Source: Niveispirillum sp. SYP-B3756
GTDB lineage: Bacteria > Pseudomonadota > Alphaproteobacteria > Azospirillales > Azospirillaceae
Direction of reading: 5' to 3'
Assembly: GCF_009495745.1 (NCBI RefSeq)
Contig: NZ_WIDQ01000002.1
Span: forward strand, 681,569-745,568
DNA length: 64,000 bases
This document shows, one piece after another, positions 48,001 to 55,394 of the stretch. The notes under the pieces are model-generated. The model searched no databases. It saw only the letters and a program-made list of their open reading frames with translations, and was not told the origin of the DNA. Made by a program: the position numbers and the translations under genes. The first letter of the stretch is position 1. The number at the start of each line of letters is the position of its first letter.

Positions 48001-49592
48001 GCGACGGCGTCCACCGCCAGGGTCTGGGTACCAGCCGTGGACGCATTTCCTGCGGCATCCGTCGCGGTCACCGAAACGGCATTATTGCCATTGGTGTTCA
48101 GGCTCAGCGTGCCGCTGGTCGGCGTGGCTGTGCCGGTATCGATGCTCCAGGCACCACCTGTGGCCGTGGTAGTATAGGTCGCACCCGCCACCGTCAGGGT
48201 GACGGTGCTGTCGGCCTCTGCCGTGCCGCTGATCGTGGGCGTGGTATCATTGGTCGACGCGGCGGAAGTGATGGCGGGTGCGTTCGGTGCCGCGGTATCA
48301 ATCGTCACGGAAAGGGCGGTCGATGCCGACGAGGTGACGCTGCCCGCATTGGTCAGTTTGGCGGTCAGGTTATGAACGCCATCCGTCAGCGCCGTGGGCG
48401 TGATCGACCAAGACCCTGCCGCAGCAACCACAACGGAGCCGAGCGATGTGGTGCCGTCGCTGTCATAGAGTGTGACCGTGCCGGCCTCGGTCACCGTGCC
48501 GGTAATGACGGGCGTTGTCGCACTGGTAATGCCATCGCTTGACGAACTGCCGGTGTCCGACGCCGTGGCCACGGCCAAGCCCGCGGGCGCGACGATAGAC
48601 TGAAGGGTAATCGTGGTCCTTCCGAGACCGAGATCATAGATCGCCGAAAAGGATCCGGTCACCGAACTCAAGGTCAGCGTACCGCCCGTTACCGCGATAT
48701 TGCCGGCGGCGGTGCTGTTCAGCGCTGTATAGTCACCCGTCAGGATAATTTGATCGCCGACAGCGAAATCGGCCACCGTATCACCCACGGCATCCGCGTC
48801 CGAAGTCCATATGAATTGATCGTTTCCAGAACCACCGCTCAGCGAGTCCGCGCCAGCCCCGCCGTACAGGATATCCGCACCGTCACCACCGAACAGCGTG
48901 TCATCGCCGGCATTGCCGTACAGCTTGTCATCGTCCGCGCCGCCATCGATGCTGTCATTGTCGGCATCGCCCATCAGGCTGTCGGCGCCATCTCCGCCAA
49001 AGATGGAGTCCGCCCCGGTACCGCCCAAAATTGTGTCGGCGCCGTCGTTACCGTATAAGGTATCATTGCCGTCATTGCCGTAAATCCGGTCGTTATCGGC
49101 ATCCCCGTAGATGACGTCGTCGCCGGCATTGCCGTAAACCGTATCCGCCCCCTCGCCGCCATAGATGGTATCCAGCCCCTCATTGCCAGCCAGCCTGTCA
49201 TTGCCACCACCGCCAGTCAGGCTGTCATCGCCCTTGCTGCCGTAGAGGGTGTCCGCGCCAAGACCGCCCTCGACCGTATCGTTCGCGTCGCCACCCAACA
49301 GAAAGTCGCCCAGATCACCGCCGGTAAGATTGGCTGTTCCCGTTTCACCGACCCACGATAAGCCAACGCCATACGTGGTCGACGACAGCGCCGTTCCAGA
49401 GGCGTCCAGCAAGGTCGTTGCGGTACCGCCATTCACGCCATCATTGGTGATTTGAAATGTGCCGTTAACAACCTGAACTGTAACGGATTTTGTACCATCA
49501 CCGACACTATCTACATTGACAAGGCCGGATGCATTGACCTTGATGGAAGCATACCCACTTCCGAAGTTACCAATTTTTTGTGTAAATTGCAT
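39015..49592 (-). CDS. Giant RTX/Big-repeat secreted protein (probable type I-secreted adhesin)
   Basis: 3525 aa from ATG 49592, preceded by GGGGGCGGAA. There is no signal peptide. Residues ~88-265 are hemolysin-type calcium nonapeptides (GGEGADTVYG, GNDGNDTLYG). A degenerate Ig-like unit follows. Residues ~434-2930 contain 26 tandem units of 96 aa, each with TNDTTPTISGTAEAGSTITL, GGAWSIDTGTATPTSGTLSL and NAVSVTATDA. After a unique region (~2930-3240), a second RTX block (~3240-3460) leads to the end GDVASWFAGE. C-terminal RTX repeats and lack of an N-terminal signal fit type I secretion; no T1SS genes are in the window. Repeats are extremely Thr/Ser-rich and Cys-free. Role: probably surface adhesion or biofilm. 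Confidence 0.9.
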   Translation of the reverse strand: MQFTQKIGNFGSGYASIKVNASGLVNVDSVGDGTKSVTVQVVNGTFQITNDGVNGGTATTLLDASGTALSSTTYGVGLSWVGETGTANLTGGDLGDFLLGGDANDTVEGGLGADTLYGSKGDDSLTGGGGNDRLAGNEGLDTIYGGEGADTVYGNAGDDVIYGDADNDRIYGNDGNDTLYGNDGADTILGGTGADSIFGGDGADSLMGDADNDSIDGGADDDKLYGNAGDDTLFGGDGADILYGGAGADSLSGGSGNDQFIWTSDADAVGDTVADFAVGDQIILTGDYTALNSTAAGNIAVTGGTLTLSSVTGSFSAIYDLGLGRTTITLQSIVAPAGLAVATASDTGSSSSDGITSATTPVITGTVTEAGTVTLYDSDGTTSLGSVVVAAAGSWSITPTALTDGVHNLTAKLTNAGSVTSSASTALSVTIDTAAPNAPAITSAASTNDTTPTISGTAEADSTVTLTVAGATYTTTATGGAWSIDTGTATPTSGTLSLNTNGNNAVSVTATDAAGNASTAGTQTLAVDAVAPNAPAVTSATLTNDTTPTISGTAEAGSTITLTVGGATYTTTATGGAWSIDTGTATPTSGTLSLNANGTNAVSVTATDAATNVSTAGTQTLTIDSTAPNAPAVTSAASTNDATPTISGTAEAGSTITLTVGGATYSTTATGGAWSIDTGTATPTSGTLSLNTNGNNAVSVTATDAAGNASTAGTQTLAVDAVAPNAPVVTSAASTNDTTPTISGTAEAGSTITLTVGGATYSTTATGGAWSIDTGTATPTSGALSLNANGTNAVSVTATDAATNVSTAGTQTLTIDSTAPTAPAVTSATLTNDTTPTISGTAEAGSTITLTVGGATYSTTATGGAWSIDTGTATPTSGTLSLNANGTNAVSVTATDAATNVSTAGTQTLTIDSTAPAAPAVTSAASTNDATPTISGTAEAGSTITLTVGGATYSTTATGGAWSIDTGTATPTSGTLSLNTNGNNAVSVTATDAAGNASTAGTQTLAVDAVAPNAPVVTSAASTNDTTPTISGTAEAGSTITLTVGGATYSTTATGGAWSIDTGTATPTSGTLSLNANGTNAVSVTATDAATNVSTAGTQTLTIDSTAPNAPAVTSATLTNDTTPTISGTAEAGSTITLTVGGATYTTTATGGAWSIDTGTATPTSGTLSLNANGTNAVSVTATDAATNVSTAGTQTLTIDSTAPNAPAVTSAASTNDATPTISGTAEAGSTVTLTVGGATYSTTATGGAWSIDTGTATPTSGTLSLNTNGNNAVSVTATDAAGNASTAGTQTLAVDAVAPNAPVVTSAASTNDTTPTISGTAEAGSTITLTVGGATYSTTATGGAWSIDTGTATPTSGTLSLNANGTNAVSVTATDAATNVSTAGTQTLTIDSTAPNAPAVTSAALTNDTTPTISGTAEAGSTITLTVGGATYTTTATGGAWSIDTGTATPTSGALSLNANGTNAVSVTATDAATNVSTAGTQTLTIDSTAPAAPAVTSAASTNDATPTISGTAEAGSTITLTVGGATYSTTATGGAWSIDTGTATPTSGTLSLNTNGNNAVSVTATDAAGNASTAGTQTLAVDAVAPSAPVVTSAASTNDTTPTISGTAEAGSTITLTVAGATYTTTATGGAWSIDTGTATPTSGTLSLDTNGTNAVSVTATDAATNVSTAGTQTLTIDSTAPAAPAVTSATLTNDTTPTISGTAEAGSTIILTVGGATYSTTATGGAWSIDTGTATPTSGTLSLNANGTNAVSVTATDAATNVSTAGTQTLTIDSTAPNAPAVTSATLTNDTTPVISGTAEAGSTITLTVGGATYSTTATGGAWSIDTGTATPTSGTLSLNTNGNNAVSVTATDAAGNASTAGTQTLAVDAVAPNAPVVTSAASTNDTTPTISGTAEAGSTITLTVGGATYSTTATGGAWSIDTGTATPTSGTLSLNANGTNAVSVTATDAATNVSTAGTQTLTIDSTAPAAPAVTSATLINDTTPVISGTAEAGSTITLTVGGATYSTTATGGAWSIDTGTATPTSGTLSLNTNGTNAISVTATDAAGNTSTTGTQTLAVDAVVPNAPVVTSATLTNDTTPVISGTAEAGSTITLTVAGATYSTTATGGAWSIDTGTATPTSGTLSLNANGTNAVSVTATDAATNVSTAGTQTLTIDSTAPNAPAVTSAASTNDATPTISGSAEAGSTVTLMVAGATYSTTAIGGTWSIDTGTATPTSGTLSLNTNGNNAVSVTATDAAGNASIAGTQTLAVDAVAPNVPVFTSAASTNNATPTISGTAEAGSTVTLTVAGATYTTTATGGTWSIVLSTATPTSGTLSLDTDGTNAVSVTATDAAANVSTAGTQTLTIDSTVPNAPAVTSAASTNNATPTISGTAEAGSTVTLTIAGATYSTTATGGTWSIDLSTATPTSGSLSLDTNGNNAVSVTATDAAGNASTAGTQTLAVDVVAPNAPVVTSAASTNNATPTISGTAEADSTVTMTVAGATYTTTATGGTWSIDLSTATPTSGTLSLDTNGTNAVSVTATDAVGNASTAGTQTLAVDVVAPNAPVVTSAASTNNATPTISGTAEADSTVTMTVAGATYTTTATGGSWSIDLSTATPTSGTLSLDTNGTNAVSVTATDAVGNASTAGTQTLAVDVVAPNAPVVTSTASTNDTTPLISGTAEAGSTITLTVGGAAYSTTATDGTWSIDTGTATPTSGTLSLDTNGNNAVSVTATDAAGNASTVGTQTLAVDAVAPNAPVVTSAASTNDTTPLISGTAEAGSTITLTVAGATYITTATGGAWSIDTGTATPTSGTLSLNTNGTNAVSVTATDAAGNASTAGTQTLNLNLDSTAPAVPVVTSATLTNDTTPTISGTAEAGSTITLTVGGATYSTTATGGAWSIDTGTATPTSGALSLNANGTNAVSVTATDAAGNVSQPGSQTLSLDTTAPIAVTAAFEDTTIDAGEQVNVAFIIGNGEVGAGYSWAITSSGGGRLTGSGTMDASNARITGLDLSGLGDGNLSLTVTLADAAGNVSASSTASATKVPATVEKPVPVRPPTEETVDGATVQGKTETQVDGSQTSTIVVTAPSEGRQEDPTTPNASLADVPVVREQVVDPATGAVNTVTTLTVSVPIGVSVTASGNAVRTNPTQSLTDLIQEIGARTDAGSQSQDDLTNGGTSFMGGLSTQTQLLVRSIDYTTPDASSGSETIVTQVTGNTLGSAVPTALVLNTTAVQGSILINLNNVEFAAIIGSATVVGGEGNQIVFGDTSSQTLILGEGDDVLSGGGGNDTVASTFGNDTLSGDAGDDVVHGGDGDDWVLGGTDNDLVGGGTGDDRGFGGSGNDRLFGEAGNDTLTGNEGDDTISGGDGNDVLFGEDGNDQLFGEAGHDTLVASTGNDTVSGGDGNDLIGLGAGDDVGNGGAGADIMFGEDGNDTLFGGVGDDQINGGAGNDLIFAEGSDTLWGGSGQDTFAVGATSGGTVIADFEVGVDRLSIYDASVNFSAVIASVRVVNGSTSLDLGGGQYITVIGAVGDVASWFAGE
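40800..48290 (-). repeat. 26 tandem 288-bp repeats with alternating A/B subtypes
   Basis: The 288-bp unit encodes one 96-aa Big-like domain. Two linker subtypes occur: A ends AAGNASTAGTQTLAVDAVAP and B ends AATNVSTAGTQTLTIDSTAP. Counting from the N-terminus, units 3-14 follow A-B-B four times, an 864-bp higher-order period. Units 19-26 nearest the C-terminus are the most divergent (TNNATP, LSTATP). This implies recent segmental amplification in the N-proximal part. Confidence 0.9.
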
Positions 49593-49938
49593 TTCCGCCC
49601 CCATGAACTGACCGCGCCCCAAAATCAGCGCCATGGCCATGACGCTGCGGGCGCGCAAATTTGCATTTATCGCCGCTGAAATTTATTACTGCAATTCCGA
49701 TGCAGAACGCAACAAAATAATATTTTATCTCCCAATAAATCCTCTTATTATTTCTAATAATAATCCACATATAATGAAATTGATGTATTTTTTTGAGTAA
49801 ATATCAATTTTTTTGATTAATTTTTTAGAAAAAAAATAAATTAACTTAGTAAGTTAAAAAATATACCAACAAAATTGTTTATAGTTCACAAAAATCGCAT
49901 AGCAAAAAATAATTTCCCAATTATATTTATTACTGTTT
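49593..49938. promoter_or_regulatory. AT-rich spacer upstream of the RTX gene
   Basis: From about 49680 to 49935 the DNA is almost entirely A/T runs, in contrast to all surrounding sequence. It contains a perfect dyad TTAACTTAGTAAGTTAA (49841-49857) and a hairpin ATCAA...TTGAT (49803-49817). It separates the GT41 gene (ending 49939) from the RTX gene start and must hold the RTX promoter. Such tracts commonly bind nucleoid silencers (H-NS/MucR-like). Confidence 0.65.
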
Positions 49939-51792
49939 TCAGATTAAGTATCCATTCATCCGAACCCGATCTTCCAACAATCGTTCAAGCGTCCTTATTG
50001 GCCTTACATCCCCGTACAATCCCGGTAGGCCGCGCAGGGTTGCCTGCCGCACGGACGCACGGAAATCCGGATCGTGGCCGAGACGTACAGCGATATCGAC
50101 ATAGCGATCAGCGCTATCGGCCAGGGTTGCGGTTGCGCCCAAGGCCGTCAGGATCGCGGCGCTGTGCCGTCCGCGCATCAACCCACGCGGCCAGGTCACG
50201 ACCGGCAATCCCTGTGCAACCGCTTCCAGCGTCGTATTGCCCCCGGACCAACCGACACTGTCCAGATAGACATGGGCCTGGGCGTTCAGCGAGGCGTAAC
50301 GTCCGGGCGAAAGATAGGGCAGAAACGTCACCCTTCTATCCGCGTCAACCACCCCGGCCCGGCCAAAGGCCAGCCGCAACCGCGCACGCAGACGGTTGGC
50401 CAGTAGTTCGGAACGCGGGGTGATGAACAGGAAACGTGCCGTCGGCACTGCCGCCGCGATGCGGGCGATGAGGTCGTCATCATCAGGCAAGTATTTTGAC
50501 AGATATTGACAGCAGAGATACAGGATGTCGTCCGGCCCGACCCCGAACGACGCCAGGTCCAGCGGCTCCTCCGGCACTGGCAGTGCTGGATAATGGATAC
50601 CGAGGCCGGGCAGCCGGACCAAGGGCTCGGTGTAGTCCCCCTCCGCGCCCGGTGGTTCCATAAGATCGCTCGACAGAAAAGCGTCAATGGTGGGCAGCCC
50701 GGTGGTATCCGGATGCCCCCAGGCCACACATTGAAACGGCGCCAGACGGATTGCGGCCAGCCGCGCCGTCAGATTGTCCATGCCGATTTCAGGAAAAAGC
50801 ACGACATGCGGCCGGTCATCGCGGATACGCCGGGCCAAAGCCACAAAATTGGTCTCGCCTTCGACGAAGCGGTCGAAGCCGTCGCGGGCCAATGCCGTCA
50901 CCGCGTCCGACGCCGTTCTTGTGTGATACCCGAACAGTTGGAACCGCTGACGGTCAAAGCCCGCCATCCAGCCGCGGATAAAAAGCTTCCAGATGGTGTG
51001 CCAGCAGAAGAAGCCCGACACCACGGCCACCCGTATCGGCCCTTCCAGTGGCAGGACGGGGGCGGACGCGAATTCAGGATGGCGACGGGCCAGGATATCC
51101 ACGGCCATGCGACCATGCCGGGCTTGCAGCGCGCGATCCGATTGCCCTTGATAGGCAAGATAATAGGGCAGAAAAGAGCCGTAGGCATCAGCCGCCGCCG
51201 CCGCGCCATCCGGTGTATCCAGGCGCAACGAGGCCGGCAGCGCTTCCAGCGCCGTCGTATAGGCCGCGCGCGCCTGGGCAATATCATCCTGCCGGTCGTA
51301 GAAGGGTGGCAACAATGCCATGACGGCCCCGAAACGGGAGGCACCATCGCGTGGGTTGAGCGCTGCCGCACGCGTGAACGCGGCGACGGCGCTTGCAGAT
51401 TCTCCCAGCCCCTTCAGCAGCAGTCCGAGCATCCGCCAGGCGCTGGCGTGATCCGGTTGCCTCTCCAGCAACTGTCGGACATGGCGCACCGCCTCGCCAG
51501 AGCGGCCCTGGGATTTCAGTACCTCCGCAAGCGAGAGACGGCTTGTTTCAAGGGAAGGATCAAGACGGATCGCTTCGATAAAGTTGCTTGCCGCCGCCCC
51601 TAAATCCCCTTTGCGCTTCAACGCCATGCCAAGGTTGTGCCGAGCCTGGGCATGGTCGGGACGCGCGGCAACCGCACGGGTCATGACAATGATGGCTTCA
51701 TTCACCCGTCCACGGCGCAACAGGTCAGCGCCCCCTTGAAAATCATGTTCGAAATCGGAAGCCACAGCAAGGGTCACACTGGTTTCGGGCAC
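49939..51792 (-). CDS. TPR-containing GT41 (OGT/SPINDLY-like) protein glycosyltransferase
   Basis: 617 aa from ATG 51792. Residues ~15-180 form TPR-like helical repeats (NEAIIVMTRAVAARPDHAQA, GAAASNFIEAIRLDPSLETS, EAVRHVRQLLERQPDHASA, ASAVAAFTRAAALNPRD). Residues ~240-600 match the GT41 catalytic region: IRVAVVSGFFCWHTIWKLF, HVVLFPEIGMDN, CVAWGHPDTTGLPTIDAFLS, LCCQYLSKYLPDDDD, and the donor-site segment VYLDSVGWSGGNTTLEAVAQ followed by GLPVVTWPRG. The family transfers GlcNAc or other sugars to Ser/Thr, or Glc to Asn, of cytoplasmic proteins. Its neighbours are a giant Thr/Ser-rich RTX protein and, divergently, an MT-glycosyltransferase. This suggests it modifies that protein before secretion. 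Confidence 0.85.
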   Translation of the reverse strand: MPETSVTLAVASDFEHDFQGGADLLRRGRVNEAIIVMTRAVAARPDHAQARHNLGMALKRKGDLGAAASNFIEAIRLDPSLETSRLSLAEVLKSQGRSGEAVRHVRQLLERQPDHASAWRMLGLLLKGLGESASAVAAFTRAAALNPRDGASRFGAVMALLPPFYDRQDDIAQARAAYTTALEALPASLRLDTPDGAAAAADAYGSFLPYYLAYQGQSDRALQARHGRMAVDILARRHPEFASAPVLPLEGPIRVAVVSGFFCWHTIWKLFIRGWMAGFDRQRFQLFGYHTRTASDAVTALARDGFDRFVEGETNFVALARRIRDDRPHVVLFPEIGMDNLTARLAAIRLAPFQCVAWGHPDTTGLPTIDAFLSSDLMEPPGAEGDYTEPLVRLPGLGIHYPALPVPEEPLDLASFGVGPDDILYLCCQYLSKYLPDDDDLIARIAAAVPTARFLFITPRSELLANRLRARLRLAFGRAGVVDADRRVTFLPYLSPGRYASLNAQAHVYLDSVGWSGGNTTLEAVAQGLPVVTWPRGLMRGRHSAAILTALGATATLADSADRYVDIAVRLGHDPDFRASVRQATLRGLPGLYGDVRPIRTLERLLEDRVRMNGYLI

Positions 51793-52012
51793 GTAGCGGA
51801 CAACCGACGGGGCTGCGCATTGCGACCAAGGATAGCCACCCCAAGGGCGAGGTCAAGCGAATGGTCTGTCGGCACGCCGGGCGCGCGGGTTCCATTGGAC
51901 AGCCATCCCAATGCTGCATACGATGCGCCGCGCCAGCGGAACTGTCGATGCGATGGAGCGGAAGATCGAGGCCGATGGGGCGTATGGCCGGCAGTGACAT
52001 AACAGGAATTCG

Positions 52013-53746
52013 ATGACCAAGCCGCCCGATCAGCCCCCTCCTGACCATCTCGACCGCTTCAATCCCGCCCTGCTCCGGCTTATGCCACGCGACGCGCAGG
52101 TCGTGCTTGAGGCGGGGTGCAGCGCCGGGAGGTTGGGGGCCGCCTATCTTCCCTTTAATCCGACATGCCGCTATATCGGCATCGAGGTTGATCCGGTCGC
52201 GGCTTCCATGGCCCAGTCCCGCCTCGGCCATGTCGTGGAAGGCGATGTCGAGGCCGTCCGGCGGGAGGATCTGCCCCTCGGGCCGGATGAAAAGGTCGAC
52301 GTCGTCGTCTATGGCAACGTGCTTGAACATCTGCGCGCGCCATCGCGTCTGCTGGAAAGCCATGCCGGCTGGCTGGCGGATGACGGGATGGTGCTGGCGT
52401 CCATCCTGAACGTGCAGCATTGGTCGATATTGGCCAAACTTCTGAACGGCCAATGGCCGTATCAGGATGAGGGGTTGCCGGACCATGGCCAATTGCGGTT
52501 TTTTACCCTTGATACCATCCGCGAGCTGTTCACCAATGCCGGCCTGATCGTGCATGACATCACGCCGCGACCATTCACCCCAAAGGGCTTCAGCGATTTC
52601 CAGCAGGCAATCGAGCCAACGCTGGCGGCGTTGAACATCGATAGCGCCCGCTTCGCCACGCAGGCCGGTGCGCTCCAGTATGTGGTAAGGGCCGGACGGG
52701 CACGGGCTCCACGGCGGCTCTGCATCAACGCCCTGACGCGCAAGCCTATCGGTGGGATCAATGATGTCCGCATCAATCTGCCGCTGCAGTTCCAGGCGAC
52801 GATTCCGGGGACGCAGGTAAGCGTTCAGAGCGCATCGTCCAAGGGAATCGTGTTCCCGCCCTGCCCCGAAGGGGGCCAAGTGCTGGTCTGGCAACGTCCG
52901 ATCCTGACCCGCTCGCAGAGTACCCAGATATTACGCCAGATGATTAAAAAGAAGACAGTCCTGGTGGTGGAATTCGATGACCACCCGGAGCCATTCAGCG
53001 AGATTGCAGCTCATGATTATCTGACCTTCCGGGCCGCCCATGCCATCCAGACTTCCACCGAGCCGCTTGCCGCCCTTCTGCGCCAATGGAATCCCGAAGT
53101 GGCGGTGTTTCCCAATTGCGTATCCGATCTGCCGCCGCCCCGTCTGCAAAGGCGATCAGCGGCAGACGAGACGGTGATTTTTTTCGGTGCCCTGAACCGC
53201 GAAAACGATTGGGCATCCATCATGCCCGCCCTGAACGCGGTACTGGCCGACATGGCCGATCTGCGGGTGCGGGTCGATGTGGTGCATGACCGCGCCTTTT
53301 TCGATGCCCTGATCACCCCGCACAAGCGGTTCACTGCCACCTGCCCCTACGCGCAGTATCTGGAACAGTTGCGCAATGCCGACATTGCTCTCCTTCCGCT
53401 GGTGGACACAGCGTTCAACAGGGTGAAATCGGACCTGAAATTCATTGAGGCCGGGGCCCAAGGGACGGCGGTCCTGGCTAGTCCCGTGGTCTATGGCAAC
53501 ACGGTCCAACCGGGCGTAACAGGCCTGATTTATACCAGCACTGCAGCGTTTGCCGAAAATCTGCGTGCATTGATCACAAGCCCTGACTTACGTCGCCGGC
53601 TGGCTGATGCCGCTTATCGATACGTCGCCAATGAACGACTGCTATCCCAACATTACCGCCGCCGGCAGGAATGGTACAAACATCTCCTCACTAATCGCGT
53701 GCCTCTCACCGCTGCATTGCGGCGACGGGTGACAGAACTATTTTAA
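52013..53746 (+). CDS. Methyltransferase-glycosyltransferase fusion
   Basis: 577 aa from ATG 52013 with AGGAATTCG upstream; divergent from the GT41 gene across 220 bases with no other gene. Residues ~20-240 are a class I SAM methyltransferase: VVLEAGCSAGRLGAAYL, YIGIEVDPVAA, VVVYGNVLEHLRAPSRLLES and a DDGMVLASILNVQHW strand. Residues ~300-560 resemble a GT4-like glycosyltransferase. They include VIFFGALNRENDWASIMPAL, a region like RFTATCPYAQYLEQLRNADI, and the donor-binding stretch KSDLKFIEAGAQGTAVLAS. Similar two-domain proteins occur in surface polysaccharide and protein-glycan loci. It may make or extend a methylated glycan on the neighbouring adhesin. Acceptor and sugar are unknown. Confidence 0.78.
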   Translation: MTKPPDQPPPDHLDRFNPALLRLMPRDAQVVLEAGCSAGRLGAAYLPFNPTCRYIGIEVDPVAASMAQSRLGHVVEGDVEAVRREDLPLGPDEKVDVVVYGNVLEHLRAPSRLLESHAGWLADDGMVLASILNVQHWSILAKLLNGQWPYQDEGLPDHGQLRFFTLDTIRELFTNAGLIVHDITPRPFTPKGFSDFQQAIEPTLAALNIDSARFATQAGALQYVVRAGRARAPRRLCINALTRKPIGGINDVRINLPLQFQATIPGTQVSVQSASSKGIVFPPCPEGGQVLVWQRPILTRSQSTQILRQMIKKKTVLVVEFDDHPEPFSEIAAHDYLTFRAAHAIQTSTEPLAALLRQWNPEVAVFPNCVSDLPPPRLQRRSAADETVIFFGALNRENDWASIMPALNAVLADMADLRVRVDVVHDRAFFDALITPHKRFTATCPYAQYLEQLRNADIALLPLVDTAFNRVKSDLKFIEAGAQGTAVLASPVVYGNTVQPGVTGLIYTSTAAFAENLRALITSPDLRRRLADAAYRYVANERLLSQHYRRRQEWYKHLLTNRVPLTAALRRRVTELF

Positions 53747-53803
53747 GAGCAGGTCCCCCGTGAGCGGACAGTTTGCTAAGCTTGGTTCGGCCTTATACCA
53801 GCG

Positions 53804-53943
53804 GCTGAAAATATTGACCGTCAGTCAATATTTTCAGCACCTCAGGCGCCGGTGCCAACATCCGTTGGCTTGGCTTCACGCGGCACGTGCCGCGCGGCGG
53901 CAGTCGCCGCCGTACCAACGGTCATGAATTATGACCGTTGGTA
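53804..53943. repeat. Chain of consecutive perfect hairpins
   Basis: Four inverted repeats follow one another after the MT-GT gene: 53804-53838 (15-bp arms, GCTGAAAATATTGAC), 53879-53894 (CGCGGCACGTGCCGCG), 53895-53912 (CGGCGGC/GCCGCCG) and 53913-53943 (13-bp arms, TACCAACGGTCAT). The last three touch without a gap. The first could serve as a terminator for the MT-GT gene, although it lacks a T-tract. The last lies just ahead of the truncated transposase. Confidence 0.8.
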
Positions 53944-53953
53944 TTATTGAAGG

Positions 53954-54158
53954 ATGACCGACATGACGGGACAGAGGAAGCGATATTCAGCTGATTTCAA
54001 GGCGAAGGTGGCACTGGAGGCGATCCGGGGCGAGTTGACGATGGCGCAGCTTGTGTCGAAGCACGGTGTTCACCAGACGATGATCAGCGCTTGGCGCAAG
54101 CAGGCGATCGAGGGGATGGCCGCGTCGTTTTCCGGCAAAGCCGAAGCCACTCAGGAAA
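53954..54158 (+). pseudogene. IS3-family OrfA, truncated
   Basis: Codons 1-68 read a canonical OrfA N-terminus: GQRKRYSADFKAKVALEAIR, then GELTMAQLVSKHGVHQTMIS and AWRKQAIEGMAASFSGKAEA. After TQE (54158) the similarity ends abruptly and no OrfB follows. The break is 15 bases before the stop of the opposing TldD operon, so the element was cut off there. A second ATG at 53963 could be the real start. Confidence 0.8.
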
Positions 54159-54173
54159 TACGCAACTGTAACG

Positions 54174-55033
54174 CTAGGAACGAACCGGTGCTTGTTCCAG
54201 AAACTTTACGATCTTCCAACCGATTGCCTTATAGGCGGCACCTAACTTCTCATACTGCCGCACCCGTTCGCGGAAACGGGGGGGCAACTTGGGATCGTCG
54301 GCTTCCAGCAGCGCATAGACCCGTTCCAGACCAGACAGTTCCGTCAATTGCCCCTCGGCCCCGGACACGATCTTGAAAACGCGGCTTTCGTCAGCCTCGG
54401 TCCAGTCGATCTCCTGCATAACCTGTTTGGTCTCCAGCCCGCCACGGGCTCCCAGCGTATCACGCAGAACCGTGCGCATGGTGCCGGGCCAGGCCGCTGC
54501 CTCGATGATGGCACCAGCGGCACGCAGGAAACTGTCGTCGGTGACAGTATCGGTGGCAGCGACGGCGGCCAGGCGGGCCAGCTTCCATTCCCGACGGTCA
54601 GGTTCTTCACCGGCAAGCATCCGGCGATGCAGGGCGATGACAGACAGCCGGCTTTGCTCCAACCCTTCATGGCCACGGGTCAGCGCGACAAGGGCCGGCT
54701 CTTCCAGAATGCTGGCCAATATTTGCGCCACGACCTGGGAGAGATCGGCGCCAACCGGTGTCTGTTCCAGCCAAGCTTCGGCAAATTCCGCGCCTTCTTT
54801 CATCCGAAAGGCGTTGACGATGGATTCTACCGCCATGACCAGCGGCAATGGATAGCCCAGCATTTCCGCGTAAAGCTGGTGGTCATCCGCCTCGACCACC
54901 GCGCCGATTATATTGGCCTTGCCCTCTGCCCAGGCGGGATAGATGACAAAGGTGTCGGCTGTAATGTGATGGCGCAGACGGGACAGCGCCAGTTGCTTGA
55001 TTGCCGGGTCACCCTGGAAAGCAATGTTCGACA

Positions 55034-55034
<1 letters not shown>
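54174..55034 (-). CDS. Unknown protein coupled to thioredoxin/TldD operon
   Basis: 286 aa from ATG 55034, overlapping the thioredoxin stop as TGATG; the longer open frame to 55274 lies inside the thioredoxin gene. I do not recognise a family. The sequence is mostly helical with no signal peptide or membrane segment. It opens SNIAFQGDPAIKQLALSRL and continues with TADTFVIYPAW and LGYPLPLVMAVESIVNAF. Later parts are rich in charged helices (RREWKLARLAAVAATD, FRERVRQYEKLGAAYKAIG). Tight coupling to thioredoxin and TldD/TldE implies a cytoplasmic accessory role in handling the same substrate. It is the last gene of the operon; downstream sequence is an IS remnant. Confidence 0.8.
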
Positions 55035-55375
<341 letters not shown>

Positions 55376-55394
55376 TGCTTTGTGGGAAACCGGC

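Noticed and set aside
40800..48290. CRISPR-like regular repetition
   Set aside because: The 288-bp period is far too long, there are no short repeats with unique spacers, and the units encode protein domains.
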